Source: Chloroflexota bacterium (GTDB taxonomy: Bacteria; Chloroflexota; Dehalococcoidia; JABGRK01). From it: a stretch of DNA of 12,007 bases. How positions within the stretch are numbered: position 1 is the first letter of the stretch; every line of letters starts with the position of its first letter. Location of the stretch: assembly GCA_030665485.1 (NCBI GenBank), contig DAOUZV010000024.1, positions 1-12,007 on the forward strand, given 5' to 3'. Below are positions 1 through 7,332 of the stretch, piece after piece. Under the pieces are notes generated by a model that saw nothing but the letters and a program-made list of their open reading frames with translations, was not told the origin of the DNA and did no database searches. A program made the translations under genes and the position numbers.

Positions 1-2172
1 CTCATCCAGCGGTGCTCCCATCCTCTGCGACAGTGCTTCAACCACCGCCAACCGACTCTCGACAAGCGCCTCGGCACCACGACCGGTTACCGCCTCGATG
101 CGCCGTATTCCTGCACCTACACTGCTTTCACTCGTGATCAACAATATACCTATTTGACCGGTACGCTGCAGATGAGTACCACCGCACAGTTCAATGCTCA
201 CCGCTGGATCTCCCACTTTGAGCATCCTTACCGTCTCTCCATACTTCTCGCCAAAAAGTGCCATGGCTCCTTCAGCTTTGGCCTGCTCAATCTGCAGATT
301 ATCTTCTACTGTGACCTCTAAATTCTGGCGTATCTTCTCGTTAACATGGCGCTGTATCATAAGCAACTCGTCATTGGTGACCGCCGCATTATGCGAAAAG
401 TCAAACCTAAGGCGATCGTGATCAACCAGAGAGCCGGTCTGATGTACGTGAGTGCCAAGCACATCTCTTAAAGCCGCCTGCAACAGGTGGGTTGCGGTAT
501 GGTTGCGGGCGATATGCAGCCTGCGTTCCACATCAACCTCAGCCGATACGGCGTGACCTACCGAAACACTACCATCTGAAACCTTGCCATAGTGTACAAC
601 ATGATCAGTCTTGGCCCATCTGGTATCATCGATTACTACCCTACCCTCCTTGCCAATGAGCACGCCGGTGTCGGCCACTTGGCCTCCCTTTTCGGCATAG
701 AAGGTGGTTTTGTCCAATACTATGCTGACCCGCTCTCCTTTCGACGCACTGCTCTGAGTTCTATCATCCGCAGCTATACTTAAAATGTGAGCATCGCAGT
801 TCAGCGAATCATAACCGATAAACTCTGTATTAGCAAAAGCTGTGTAATCCACTCCTGAAGTTACCTCTTTTGACTTTTGCGCCTGTCGCGCCCTCTGGCG
901 CTGCTTATCCATTTCTTTCTCAAACCCGCCTATATCGACAGACAGGCCATTGTCGGCAGCCACCTCGGCGGTAAGCTCCTTGGGAAAACCATAAGTATCA
1001 TAAAGTTTAAAAACCTCTTTGCCGGAAATAACCTTGTCTTCCTTTGCCCCAACTTTCTCAATAATCCCGTCCAGTAAATTAAGTCCCGTATTAAGAGTTT
1101 GGCTAAACTTCTCTTCCTCCGAGTCGATGAGATTCAGTATATAATCTTTATTTTCGATTAGGTTAGGATAAACGCTTCCCATCTTTGTCATAGCAACACT
1201 TGCAATATCGGAGATGAAACTGCCCTCCAGCCCCAAAGTCTTACCGAACAGCGCGGCACGGCGCAACACACGCCTCAGCACATACCCACGACCTTCATTT
1301 GTCGGTAATACGCCGTCGCCGATAAGAAAGGCCACCGAACGGCTGTGTTCACCAACTACCCTTATGGCACGATCGATCTTCACATCTTTACCATAGCTAT
1401 GACCTGACAGTTCGGAAACCCTGGCGATGATATGATTGAATACATCAGTATCATAGAAAGTAAGCTTGTCCTGCATCACCGCGGCCATGCGCTCAAGCCC
1501 CATGCCAGTATCTATGTTTGGTTTAGGCAGCGGGATACGATTTCCATTTATATCTTGGTCGTACTGCATAAAAACCAGATTCCATATCTCAAGAAATCTG
1601 TCGCAGTCACAGCCAGGAATGCAATCCGGTTTTCCGCAACCCACTTCTTTACCAAAATCGTAGTATATCTCGCTGCAAGGGCCACAAGGGCCGCTGTCGC
1701 CGGCGGGCCCCCAGTAATTATCCTTCTCACCATGACGGGATATTCTCTCATTTGGCACGCCTATTTTGCGCCAATATCCAAATGCCTCATCGTCATCAAA
1801 GTAGATGGTTATCCAAAGCTTCTCCTCAGGCAATCCCAGCCGTTTGGTAACAAACTGCCAGGCGTGCTCAATCGCCCCCTCTTTAAAATAATCGCCAACG
1901 CTGAAATTACCCAGCATTTCAAAGAAAGTCAGGTGATCAACATCCCCCACCGATTCAATATCTGTGGTTCTAAAACACTTCTGACAGGTGGTCAGACGCG
2001 TTTCCGGGGGAGAAGCCTCACCCATGAAAAACGGCTTGAACTGAACCATCCCGGCGGCAGTAAGCAGCAAGGTGGGGTCGCCATGAGGTATCAGCGATGA
2101 GCTGGCAATCAGTTTATGTTCTTTTTCCTGAAAATAATCTAAAAACGCTTTTCTTATCTGGTCACTTAACAA
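1..2172 (-). CDS. alaS: Alanyl-tRNA synthetase, C-terminal end missing (left window edge)
   Basis: This cytoplasmic class II synthetase charges tRNA-Ala and clears mischarged Ser/Gly. The window holds 724 codons without a stop; AlaS is usually about 870-900 residues, so the C-Ala domain is cut by the edge. The catalytic core shows TTCQKCFRTTDIE, FFEMLGNFS and motif 3 GMGLER (about residues 223-228). A cysteine-rich insert follows VGCGKPDC (C179, C184, C188, C190) and leads into RFLEIWNLVF. The editing domain has HTATH (H558, H562) and CGGTH (C663, H667), the four zinc ligands of the family. The start is TTG at 2172: TGA and TAA lie directly upstream in frame, AGGGAG sits 6 bases before it, and the next in-frame ATG is 41 codons on, inside conserved sequence. 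It is transcribed divergently from otsA. The identification is firm. Confidence 0.98.
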   Translation of the reverse strand, partial: MLSDQIRKAFLDYFQEKEHKLIASSSLIPHGDPTLLLTAAGMVQFKPFFMGEASPPETRLTTCQKCFRTTDIESVGDVDHLTFFEMLGNFSVGDYFKEGAIEHAWQFVTKRLGLPEEKLWITIYFDDDEAFGYWRKIGVPNERISRHGEKDNYWGPAGDSGPCGPCSEIYYDFGKEVGCGKPDCIPGCDCDRFLEIWNLVFMQYDQDINGNRIPLPKPNIDTGMGLERMAAVMQDKLTFYDTDVFNHIIARVSELSGHSYGKDVKIDRAIRVVGEHSRSVAFLIGDGVLPTNEGRGYVLRRVLRRAALFGKTLGLEGSFISDIASVAMTKMGSVYPNLIENKDYILNLIDSEEEKFSQTLNTGLNLLDGIIEKVGAKEDKVISGKEVFKLYDTYGFPKELTAEVAADNGLSVDIGGFEKEMDKQRQRARQAQKSKEVTSGVDYTAFANTEFIGYDSLNCDAHILSIAADDRTQSSASKGERVSIVLDKTTFYAEKGGQVADTGVLIGKEGRVVIDDTRWAKTDHVVHYGKVSDGSVSVGHAVSAEVDVERRLHIARNHTATHLLQAALRDVLGTHVHQTGSLVDHDRLRFDFSHNAAVTNDELLMIQRHVNEKIRQNLEVTVEDNLQIEQAKAEGAMALFGEKYGETVRMLKVGDPAVSIELCGGTHLQRTGQIGILLITSESSVGAGIRRIEAVTGRGAEALVESRLAVVEALSQRMGAPLDE

Positions 2173-2224
2173 TTATCACTCCCTGATGAATAATGCAGCT
2201 TATTACTCAAGATATATGAATTCG

Positions 2225-2253
2225 ATTTTAGACTAAGCCACAGTCACTGTCAA
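2225..2253 (-). promoter_or_regulatory. Sigma-70-type promoter of alaS
   Basis: Read on the minus strand, TTGACA (2253-2248), a 17-base spacer and TAAAAT (2230-2225) form a near-consensus promoter. Transcription would start near 2218, giving a leader of about 45 bases before the TTG start. That is too short for a T-box. A small inverted repeat (ACAGT C ACTGT, 2240-2250) overlaps the -35 box and may be chance. Confidence 0.75.
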
Positions 2254-2285
2254 TTGCAGTATTAAACAGACGTAACCCAGAAAAC

Positions 2286-2314
2286 TTGACATATCACGCA
2301 ACAAAGTGTTTAAT
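2286..2314 (+). promoter_or_regulatory. Sigma-70-type promoter of otsA
   Basis: TTGACA (2286-2291), a 17-base spacer and TTTAAT (2309-2314) resemble the housekeeping consensus. The predicted transcript starts near 2321, about 12 bases before the ATG at 2334. The box includes the TTG that opens the longest reading frame, so that TTG is very unlikely to be a start codon. The -35 boxes of the alaS and otsA promoters lie back to back about 32 bases apart. Confidence 0.65.
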
Positions 2315-2333
2315 ATTGGCCGCTGGGGTAACC

Positions 2334-3908
2334 ATGGATACAGTATCAACTAAAAGGGCCAGCGCTGGTTCTCAGTTGATCGATTTATGCCGAGAATTGT
2401 CCTCAAAGAGACGGCTTTTCTTGGCCAGTAACCGGGGGCCAATTGAATACCGCACTGACCAAAACGGCAATCTCCGCGCACAGCGGGGCAGCGGTGGTGT
2501 GGTAACAGCGTTAAGTGCAGCCAGTCAGCATATCGAGCTTACCTGGTTTGCCAGCGCGCTTGGTGAGGGCGACCGACGTGCAGTCCAAAACGCCCAGGGC
2601 GAGCGCCTGAGCCTACCGCTGATCGGGCCACAAACCTACCTTCGCTTCATCGTTTCACCACGAAATGTCTATCATAAGTACTACAACATATTCTGCAATC
2701 CCCTGCTCTGGTTCCTGCAGCATTACATGTGGAACTCGCCATATACGCCAAACATAGATGCCAAGGTTTACGATGCCTGGGAAAACGGTTATGTCAAAGT
2801 AAATGAGGCGTTTGCCAGCTCGATTATAGAGGAGACCAAAAATGATCCCCGTCCACCAATAGTATTTATTCACGATTATCATCTATACCTAGTTGGCAAA
2901 TATCTGCGCCAGCAGATGTCGGATGTGACGATGCTCCATTTCACCCACATCCCCTGGCCGGCCCACAGCTACTGGCTGCTGCTTCCACCTCATATGAGAC
3001 AGGCCATCTTAGAGGGGCTGTGTTCCTGTGATATAGTTGGGCTTCAAACCAACAACCGCGACGTAACAAACTTCTTACATACCTGCGAAGCGCTACTGCC
3101 AAATGCTAAGATCGACCTTGATAATAGCTCCATTACGATAGGCAAACACATCACCAAAGTTAACGCCTACCCCATATCCGTGGATACAACAGGTTTGGAA
3201 AGACTTGCAAGATCCAATTGGATACAGGACTACAAGAAAAGATTATCGCCCTTTTTGCTTACGCAGAACATCGTTCGTGTCGACCGTACCGAGCCCAGCA
3301 AGAACATCGTACGCGGTTTCAAGGCTTTCGACCTGCTGCTGGACCGCCACCCCGAGTTAAAGGGCAAGGTCAGGTTTCTGGCCTTCCTTGTACCCTCGCG
3401 AACGCGAATAAAACAATATCAGCGCTACAATGAGGAAGTCTTGGAGATGGTAAACGCCATAAACTACAAACACGGCGGCGCTAACTGGCAGCCAATCAAG
3501 CTCTTTTATGAAAATAACTACCCGCAAGCCATCGCCGCAATGTGCTTGTACGACGTACTATTGGTAAACGCGGTAATAGACGGTATGAACTTGGTGGCCA
3601 AGGAGGGACCGATAGTTAACGAACGCAACGGCGTTCTAGTGCTGTCCGAGGCGGTTGGTGCGCATGAACAGCTTAAGGAGGGCGTGTTGACGATAACGCC
3701 GGTGGATACGGAAAACACCGCACAGAAACTATATGAAGCCCTGAGTCTCTCTGCCGAGGATAGGAAAAGACGATCGGACATTTTAAGAAAAACTATTAGA
3801 AGAGATGATCTTGATAACTGGCTGTGTCAGCAACTGGCGGATGTCAGTCAGTTGTTACTTCAACAAGCTGCCCCAAAAGCCGCTCAACTTGCCCTACTCC
3901 ATCTATAG
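2334..3908 (+). CDS. otsA: Trehalose-6-phosphate synthase (GT20 family)
   Basis: This soluble glycosyltransferase makes trehalose 6-phosphate from a nucleotide-activated glucose and glucose 6-phosphate. Visible GT20 features are LASNRGPIE (R34), HDYH (D181), FTHIPWP (H205), the donor-phosphate site VDRTEPSKN (R318, K323) and DGMNLVAKEG (D416). The VDRxExSKN form replaces the VDRLDYSKG of E. coli OtsA and resembles actinobacterial and chloroflexal members, so the donor may not be UDP-glucose. At 524 residues it is longer than E. coli OtsA (about 474), with extra sequence at both ends. I chose ATG 2334 because GGGG lies 5 bases upstream and because the earlier in-frame TTG at 2286 is part of a promoter. 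Its last 65 bases overlap convergent otsB. Other GT20 activities, such as glucosylglycerol-phosphate synthase, are less likely given the neighbouring otsB. Confidence 0.9.
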   Translation: MDTVSTKRASAGSQLIDLCRELSSKRRLFLASNRGPIEYRTDQNGNLRAQRGSGGVVTALSAASQHIELTWFASALGEGDRRAVQNAQGERLSLPLIGPQTYLRFIVSPRNVYHKYYNIFCNPLLWFLQHYMWNSPYTPNIDAKVYDAWENGYVKVNEAFASSIIEETKNDPRPPIVFIHDYHLYLVGKYLRQQMSDVTMLHFTHIPWPAHSYWLLLPPHMRQAILEGLCSCDIVGLQTNNRDVTNFLHTCEALLPNAKIDLDNSSITIGKHITKVNAYPISVDTTGLERLARSNWIQDYKKRLSPFLLTQNIVRVDRTEPSKNIVRGFKAFDLLLDRHPELKGKVRFLAFLVPSRTRIKQYQRYNEEVLEMVNAINYKHGGANWQPIKLFYENNYPQAIAAMCLYDVLLVNAVIDGMNLVAKEGPIVNERNGVLVLSEAVGAHEQLKEGVLTITPVDTENTAQKLYEALSLSAEDRKRRSDILRKTIRRDDLDNWLCQQLADVSQLLLQQAAPKAAQLALLHL

Positions 3909-4635
3909 CAAAATCAGCCGCCTCGTATAACTGCGACGGTGCCTCATCACTGCCAACACCGATTGCCATACCTTTTATGCGGCTATTATGAAGCGCCTCG
4001 AAGGCATCAACATCGCTCACATCATCGCCAATGTATATGACTCCAGAAAGATCGTATTTTTCGATAAGTGACTTGAGCGCCGAGCCCTTATCGACTTCGA
4101 GCCTGGGGCGCAGCTCCACCACCTTTCTGCCATCGGTTATACGCAAATCGCCTACTTGGCTTAACGACTCGACCACAGCCAATATCTGACCTCGTGCAAA
4201 GTCCGTGTCTGTACAGTTACGGTAGTGTATAGACGCTGTAAGCCCCTTGTTTTCAAAAAACAAGCCATCGATATCAAGCATGTTATTTAAGGCATCCACA
4301 GCCGAGGCAATAATGTCTATATAGCGCTCGCTGCCTGGCCACATCTGAGGTGCATCCTTGTTCCACATCTCAAGGCCGTGGTTGCCCACATAAACCACGC
4401 CCTCTACGCCAACCATTCCCATAACTTCACTTAACGGCCTGCCGGAGATAACAGCGACCAAGTCCAATCGATCCACCAATGCGGATAGATATCGTCGGCA
4501 CATTGGAGAAACAATCGCTTCCTGAGGCGATGGCGCGATCCAGCTAATAGTACCGTCAACATCGGTAACCAGCCCAAAGGGACGTGAGGCTAAAACTCGT
4601 TGCACTTTGTCGAGATGATCGAAAAGATTACGCAT
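3844..4635 (-). CDS. otsB: Trehalose-6-phosphate phosphatase (HAD superfamily)
   Basis: This enzyme dephosphorylates trehalose 6-phosphate to trehalose, completing the OtsA pathway in the cytoplasm. All HAD motifs are present: DVDGT (nucleophile D25, acid D27), VISGR (S64), the lysine in VDKGSAL (K183) and GDDVSDVDAF (D204, D205, D208). GNHGLEMW (84-91) fits the cap-containing trehalose phosphatase group. The 263-residue length is normal. The ATG at 4635 lies 7 bases after the stop of the HIT gene and has only a weak AAAAGA upstream, so translation is probably coupled to that gene. It is the third gene of a minus-strand operon rather than a partner of otsA on one transcript. Its last 21 codons lie antisense to the 3' end of otsA. 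Confidence 0.92.
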   Translation of the reverse strand: MRNLFDHLDKVQRVLASRPFGLVTDVDGTISWIAPSPQEAIVSPMCRRYLSALVDRLDLVAVISGRPLSEVMGMVGVEGVVYVGNHGLEMWNKDAPQMWPGSERYIDIIASAVDALNNMLDIDGLFFENKGLTASIHYRNCTDTDFARGQILAVVESLSQVGDLRITDGRKVVELRPRLEVDKGSALKSLIEKYDLSGVIYIGDDVSDVDAFEALHNSRIKGMAIGVGSDEAPSQLYEAADFAIDGVGQVERLLGQLVEVTTD

Positions 4636-4642
4636 AGTCTTT

Positions 4643-5122
4643 TTAAAAATGGCTCTTCAGTTTATCGTAGGTTGCCTTTAAACCCTCGGGAACAACCTTG
4701 ATATCGGCTATCACCGGCATGTAGTTGGTATCTCCCTCCCACCTGGGAACTATGTGGGTGTGCAAGTGATCGGCTAGGCCCGCCCCGGCCACCTTGCCAA
4801 TGTTCATACCTATATTAAAGCCCTGAGCCTCAAACGCCTTTCTTAGTGCTCCCAGTGACTTGCTCACAATCTGAAGATGATCGGCCATCTCATCCTTTGT
4901 TAGATCATCCATATTACCGCCATGGCGATAAGGTGTCACCATCAGATGCCCTGCATTGTACGGGTATGTATTGAGTATCACGAAATTATGCTCACCCCTA
5001 TAGAGAACATAGTTTTCCTCATCCTTAGATGCGGCGGCCTTTTCGCATAAAAAACAGCCATCATGCTCTCTGTTATTTCCCAGTATATATTCCATCCTCC
5101 ACGGAGCCCATAATTCTTTCAC
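4643..5122 (-). CDS. HIT-family protein, Ap4A phosphorylase-like
   Basis: A histidine-triad nucleotide hydrolase or transferase of 159 residues. The triad HLHTHIVPRW (H119, H121, H123, R127, W128) is intact. The N-terminus has LWAPWRMEYI, CFLC (C23, C26) and the conserved LNTYPYNAGHLMV (50-62), the arrangement of the mycobacterial Ap4A phosphorylase group. The likely role is breakdown of diadenosine polyphosphates or nucleotide conjugates; the exact substrate cannot be read from sequence. The start is GTG at 5122 with GAGGGT 6 bases upstream. The flavoprotein gene ends 2 bases before it and otsB begins 7 bases after it, so all three are almost certainly co-transcribed. Confidence 0.9.
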   Translation of the reverse strand: MKELWAPWRMEYILGNNREHDGCFLCEKAAASKDEENYVLYRGEHNFVILNTYPYNAGHLMVTPYRHGGNMDDLTKDEMADHLQIVSKSLGALRKAFEAQGFNIGMNIGKVAGAGLADHLHTHIVPRWEGDTNYMPVIADIKVVPEGLKATYDKLKSHF

Positions 5123-5124
5123 TT

Positions 5125-6303
5125 CTATACCCTCGCTTGAGATTTATCCTTCATCCAGCCAAATAAGTACCGCCACGGTCCCATGTATTTTAGGCCTTTT
5201 AGCAGTAAACCGCCATGCCAGTCAAAACGCATTTGATCCGAGTTTAACAATGCCTCGGCAATGCCTTTTGATTCCAGCAGTCTGAACATGGTCTCTATCT
5301 GGCGATCACTGAGCTTTTCATAAAACCGACGCGCAAAATATCCGATTTTCAGGTCCCTGCCCAACCTCTTTTTCCATCCCTTCTCATACTGGCTCAACGC
5401 ATCCTGCGAGCAATCTGAGTTGCTCAACGCCTTAGCCAAAACTTCGACGGCAATATCGGCGCAAAGAAATCCGTAATACACACCGCCACCCGTCGTCGGC
5501 TTCACCTGTCCGGCAGCATCACCCACAACCAGCACCCTGTTAGCATATGTTCTAGGCAGTGTTTTCAGCGGAATGCCACCGGAGGTCACTTTTCCCTCGG
5601 CCGTTATCTTGCCTTCAGATATAAGCTTTTTAATCAAGCGATACAAGTGCCTGCGCGGAGCACTGCGGGAGAACAATCCCGCCAGCCCCCTACCAGCACC
5701 GGTCGGCACTAGCCAGCCGAAAAACCCGGGCGCTGTGTTCTGACTAAAGTATATCTCAACCTCATCAACGCTGTTGGTTTCAACCTCCATCTGTGCACCG
5801 GCGATGTAATCGGATATGCGCCCCAAACCAAGCTTATATGTCAGATTGGAACCAAAACCACTGGCGATGACTAGAACCTTTGTCTCATGAAATTTAGACC
5901 CTGCGCCATTTCTCGCCTTAACGCGAACCCCATCGTTGTCTATACGAACATCGTCTACCTTCGTAGCGAGGCAATACTCTGCACCGGCGCTACGGGCCCT
6001 GTCGGCAAACACCACATCCATAGCCCTGCGGTCAACGATATAAGCTTGAACCTCTTCTGTGGCTAATCTGATAAACTTACCCGACGGGCTGAAGAACTTG
6101 GCCGACTGTGACTCCGTTAAAATAACGCCCTTTGGGATCTGATAACGCTCAACGCACTCCCTGCCGATTATCCCGCTGCACTGAACCGGCTCTCCGATTT
6201 GCTGATGCTCTTCCATAACCGACACGCTATAGCCCAGCTTTGCCAATTTGCAGGCGATATGGCTGCCCACCGGCCCGGCTCCAGCAACTACAACATCGGG
6301 CAA
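5125..6303 (-). CDS. Geranylgeranyl-reductase-family FAD oxidoreductase
   Basis: A flavoprotein of 392 residues from the family that saturates isoprenoid double bonds, such as geranylgeranyl chains of lipids, chlorophyll or quinones. The N-terminus opens directly with the FAD-binding strand VVVAGAGPVGSH (G8, G10, G13). It has EPVQCSG with the conserved cysteine (C42), PGFFGWLVP matching the substrate-site YxWxFP-type motif, and VVGDAAGQVKPTTGGG in the C-terminal FAD-binding segment. I chose TTG 6303 because GGAGAG lies exactly 6 bases upstream and a promoter predicts a 30-base leader. The in-frame TTG at 6327 has no ribosome binding site and would leave almost no leader. It heads the operon with the HIT gene and otsB. 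The isoprenoid substrate is unknown. Confidence 0.85.
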   Translation of the reverse strand: MPDVVVAGAGPVGSHIACKLAKLGYSVSVMEEHQQIGEPVQCSGIIGRECVERYQIPKGVILTESQSAKFFSPSGKFIRLATEEVQAYIVDRRAMDVVFADRARSAGAEYCLATKVDDVRIDNDGVRVKARNGAGSKFHETKVLVIASGFGSNLTYKLGLGRISDYIAGAQMEVETNSVDEVEIYFSQNTAPGFFGWLVPTGAGRGLAGLFSRSAPRRHLYRLIKKLISEGKITAEGKVTSGGIPLKTLPRTYANRVLVVGDAAGQVKPTTGGGVYYGFLCADIAVEVLAKALSNSDCSQDALSQYEKGWKKRLGRDLKIGYFARRFYEKLSDRQIETMFRLLESKGIAEALLNSDQMRFDWHGGLLLKGLKYMGPWRYLFGWMKDKSQARV

Positions 6304-6339
6304 ATCACTCTCTCCAATCGAAATCAAACGTCAAAGCCA

Positions 6340-6368
6340 AATATATCAGATAAGGCAAAGGCAGGCAA
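6340..6368 (-). promoter_or_regulatory. Promoter of the flavoprotein-HIT-otsB operon
   Basis: On the minus strand TTGCCT (6368-6363), a 17-base spacer and TATATT (6345-6340) give a good sigma-70-type match. Transcription would start near 6333, leaving about 30 bases of leader before the TTG start at 6303. That supports the shorter start of the flavoprotein. Confidence 0.55.
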
Positions 6369-6419
6369 CAAAAGTAGAATCAAACGACACATCGATAGTA
6401 CCTGCATTGAAAGCCATCC

Positions 6420-6448
6420 TTGTACCTGACAACGCCCTGCTGTATAAT
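6420..6448 (+). promoter_or_regulatory. Promoter of the 99-residue cysteine protein
   Basis: A perfect TATAAT (6443-6448) follows TTGTAC (6420-6425) at 17 bases. The -35 box matches at only three positions, but the -10 box is consensus. The expected leader is about 39 bases. It points away from the flavoprotein promoter on the other strand. Confidence 0.55.
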
Positions 6449-6493
6449 TAATTACTTGGTAACATTGCGATAAGTTGATAAAAGAGGATAGTA

Positions 6494-6793
6494 ATGAGCG
6501 ATATCTTGGATGAAGCTTCCGCGTTGGTGCAATGCAAACAGTGTTCCTGGTATAAAAGTTGCGTTTCTCCCATGAGGTACAATGCTGAGGATATCGCCGG
6601 GCAACTGCAACAGCAAATGCCCCAGGATTCGTCTGGAATGCCCAAGTTCTTCTCCGAACTGGCCGCTGCATCTCAAAACCTGCTGCTTGAAAGCTGCCCC
6701 ATTTTTATAAACCGGCTCAAGTCCAGCCCTAAGCTTGCTGAGCAGATAAAGAAGCTAATGCTCAACTGGGGCTCAGACCAAGCCGAAACCTAA
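6494..6793 (+). CDS. Small cysteine-containing protein of unknown function
   Basis: I do not recognise this 99-residue protein. It has a CX2CX5C cluster near the N-terminus (C14, C17, C23, in QCKQCSWYKSC) and a fourth cysteine in LLESCPIF (C68), enough for one zinc ion or an iron-sulfur cluster. The rest is probably helical, with a glutamine-rich stretch around 37-41, and there is no signal peptide or membrane segment. It is a real gene by several signs: AGAGGA sits 5 bases before the ATG, there is a TATAAT promoter upstream, the cysteines are spaced as in metal sites, and no overlapping frame is better. It is followed by about 100 bases with no clear terminator, then by a separate promoter for the TrmO-like gene. 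Confidence 0.75.
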   Translation: MSDILDEASALVQCKQCSWYKSCVSPMRYNAEDIAGQLQQQMPQDSSGMPKFFSELAAASQNLLLESCPIFINRLKSSPKLAEQIKKLMLNWGSDQAET

Positions 6794-6829
6794 ATCAAGC
6801 AACCTGCTCTGATACTCTCCGACATGCGA

Positions 6830-6859
6830 TTGTTAATCCTTCCTCTTTCGTATTATAAT
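6830..6859 (+). promoter_or_regulatory. Promoter of the TrmO-like gene
   Basis: TTGTTA (6830-6835), an 18-base spacer and a perfect TATAAT (6854-6859) precede the gene. The leader would be about 29 bases and contains the GAGGGG ribosome binding site at 6882-6887. This probably starts a transcript covering the TrmO-like, DUF3604 and glycosylase genes. Confidence 0.55.
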
Positions 6860-6894
6860 GATCCTGAATATAATTGCTTATGAGGGGACTACTT

Positions 6895-7332
6895 ATGCCT
6901 GAAATAGATATAAACCCGATCGGCTACGTGGATAATCCGCATTTCCAACCCGGTGCCGCCAGCGGCGAAAAAAGAAAAGATGCCGGATGGAAAAGCACCG
7001 ACGCTAATATCATACTCAAAGATGAATACGCCGATGGCCTGGACGATATAGAGCAACACCAGCACCTTATCATCGTTTTTTGGGCACACAGAAGCAGTTC
7101 TGACGACAGGCGCAAGCGCGTCAAAATACACCCCCAACGCAGGGAGGACCTCCCCTTAACCGGCGTATTTTCTACGAGCAGTCCGTCGCGGCCCAACTCA
7201 ACGCTTGTAACGGTGGTGCTGTTCGTCAAACGCGAGGGGAAAGTGCTCACGGTGAAAGGGCTTGATGCCCTGGACGACTCGCCCGTCATCGACATAAAAC
7301 CATACATGCCCGAATACCACGCCATCGATTAA
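6895..7332 (+). CDS. TrmO/TsaA-like (UPF0066) protein, possible tRNA methyltransferase
   Basis: The family uses S-adenosylmethionine; E. coli TrmO N6-methylates t6A37 of a threonine tRNA. This 145-residue protein has the family layout: INPIGYVDNP at the N-terminus, HLIIVFWAH in the middle, GVFSTSSPSRPNS (G90-S102), GLDALDDSPVIDIKPY (D133 to Y137) at the end. The usual GVFATRSPxRPNP signature is altered: the arginine of ATRS is serine here (S95), and RPNP is RPNS (S102). The short length matches archaeal-type single-domain members. I chose ATG 6895 because GAGGGG lies 7 bases upstream; the longer frame from 6874 has no such site. The next gene starts 42 bases downstream. Family membership is clear, but the tRNA substrate is an inference. 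Confidence 0.82.
   Translation: MPEIDINPIGYVDNPHFQPGAASGEKRKDAGWKSTDANIILKDEYADGLDDIEQHQHLIIVFWAHRSSSDDRRKRVKIHPQRREDLPLTGVFSTSSPSRPNSTLVTVVLFVKREGKVLTVKGLDALDDSPVIDIKPYMPEYHAID

Noticed and set aside
1432..2100. A 222-codon plus-strand open frame
   Set aside because: It lies fully antisense to the conserved catalytic domain of AlaS, and its translation has no recognisable domain. It is a shadow of alaS.
2180..2210. AATAA/TTATT hairpin in the alaS leader, considered as a T-box or attenuator
   Set aside because: There are only five A-T pairs and the leader is about 45 bases. No specifier loop or antiterminator sequence can fit.
2240..2250. Inverted repeat ACAGT-C-ACTGT over the alaS -35 box
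   Set aside because: The arms are only five bases and no second copy was noticed nearby. Too weak to call an operator.
3849..3870. Hairpin CAGTTGTT/AACAA-CTG in the otsA/otsB overlap, considered as a bidirectional terminator
   Set aside because: The stem is A-T rich with a bulge, and no T run follows it on either strand.
6304..6327. TTG 6327 as the start of the flavoprotein
   Set aside because: It has no ribosome binding site and lies about 6 bases from the predicted transcript start. TTG 6303 has GGAGAG 6 bases upstream and puts the FAD motif at the usual position.
6324..6676. Minus-strand open frames of 65-115 codons
   Set aside because: They run antisense through the 99-residue cysteine protein and its promoters, and have no ribosome binding site I can support.
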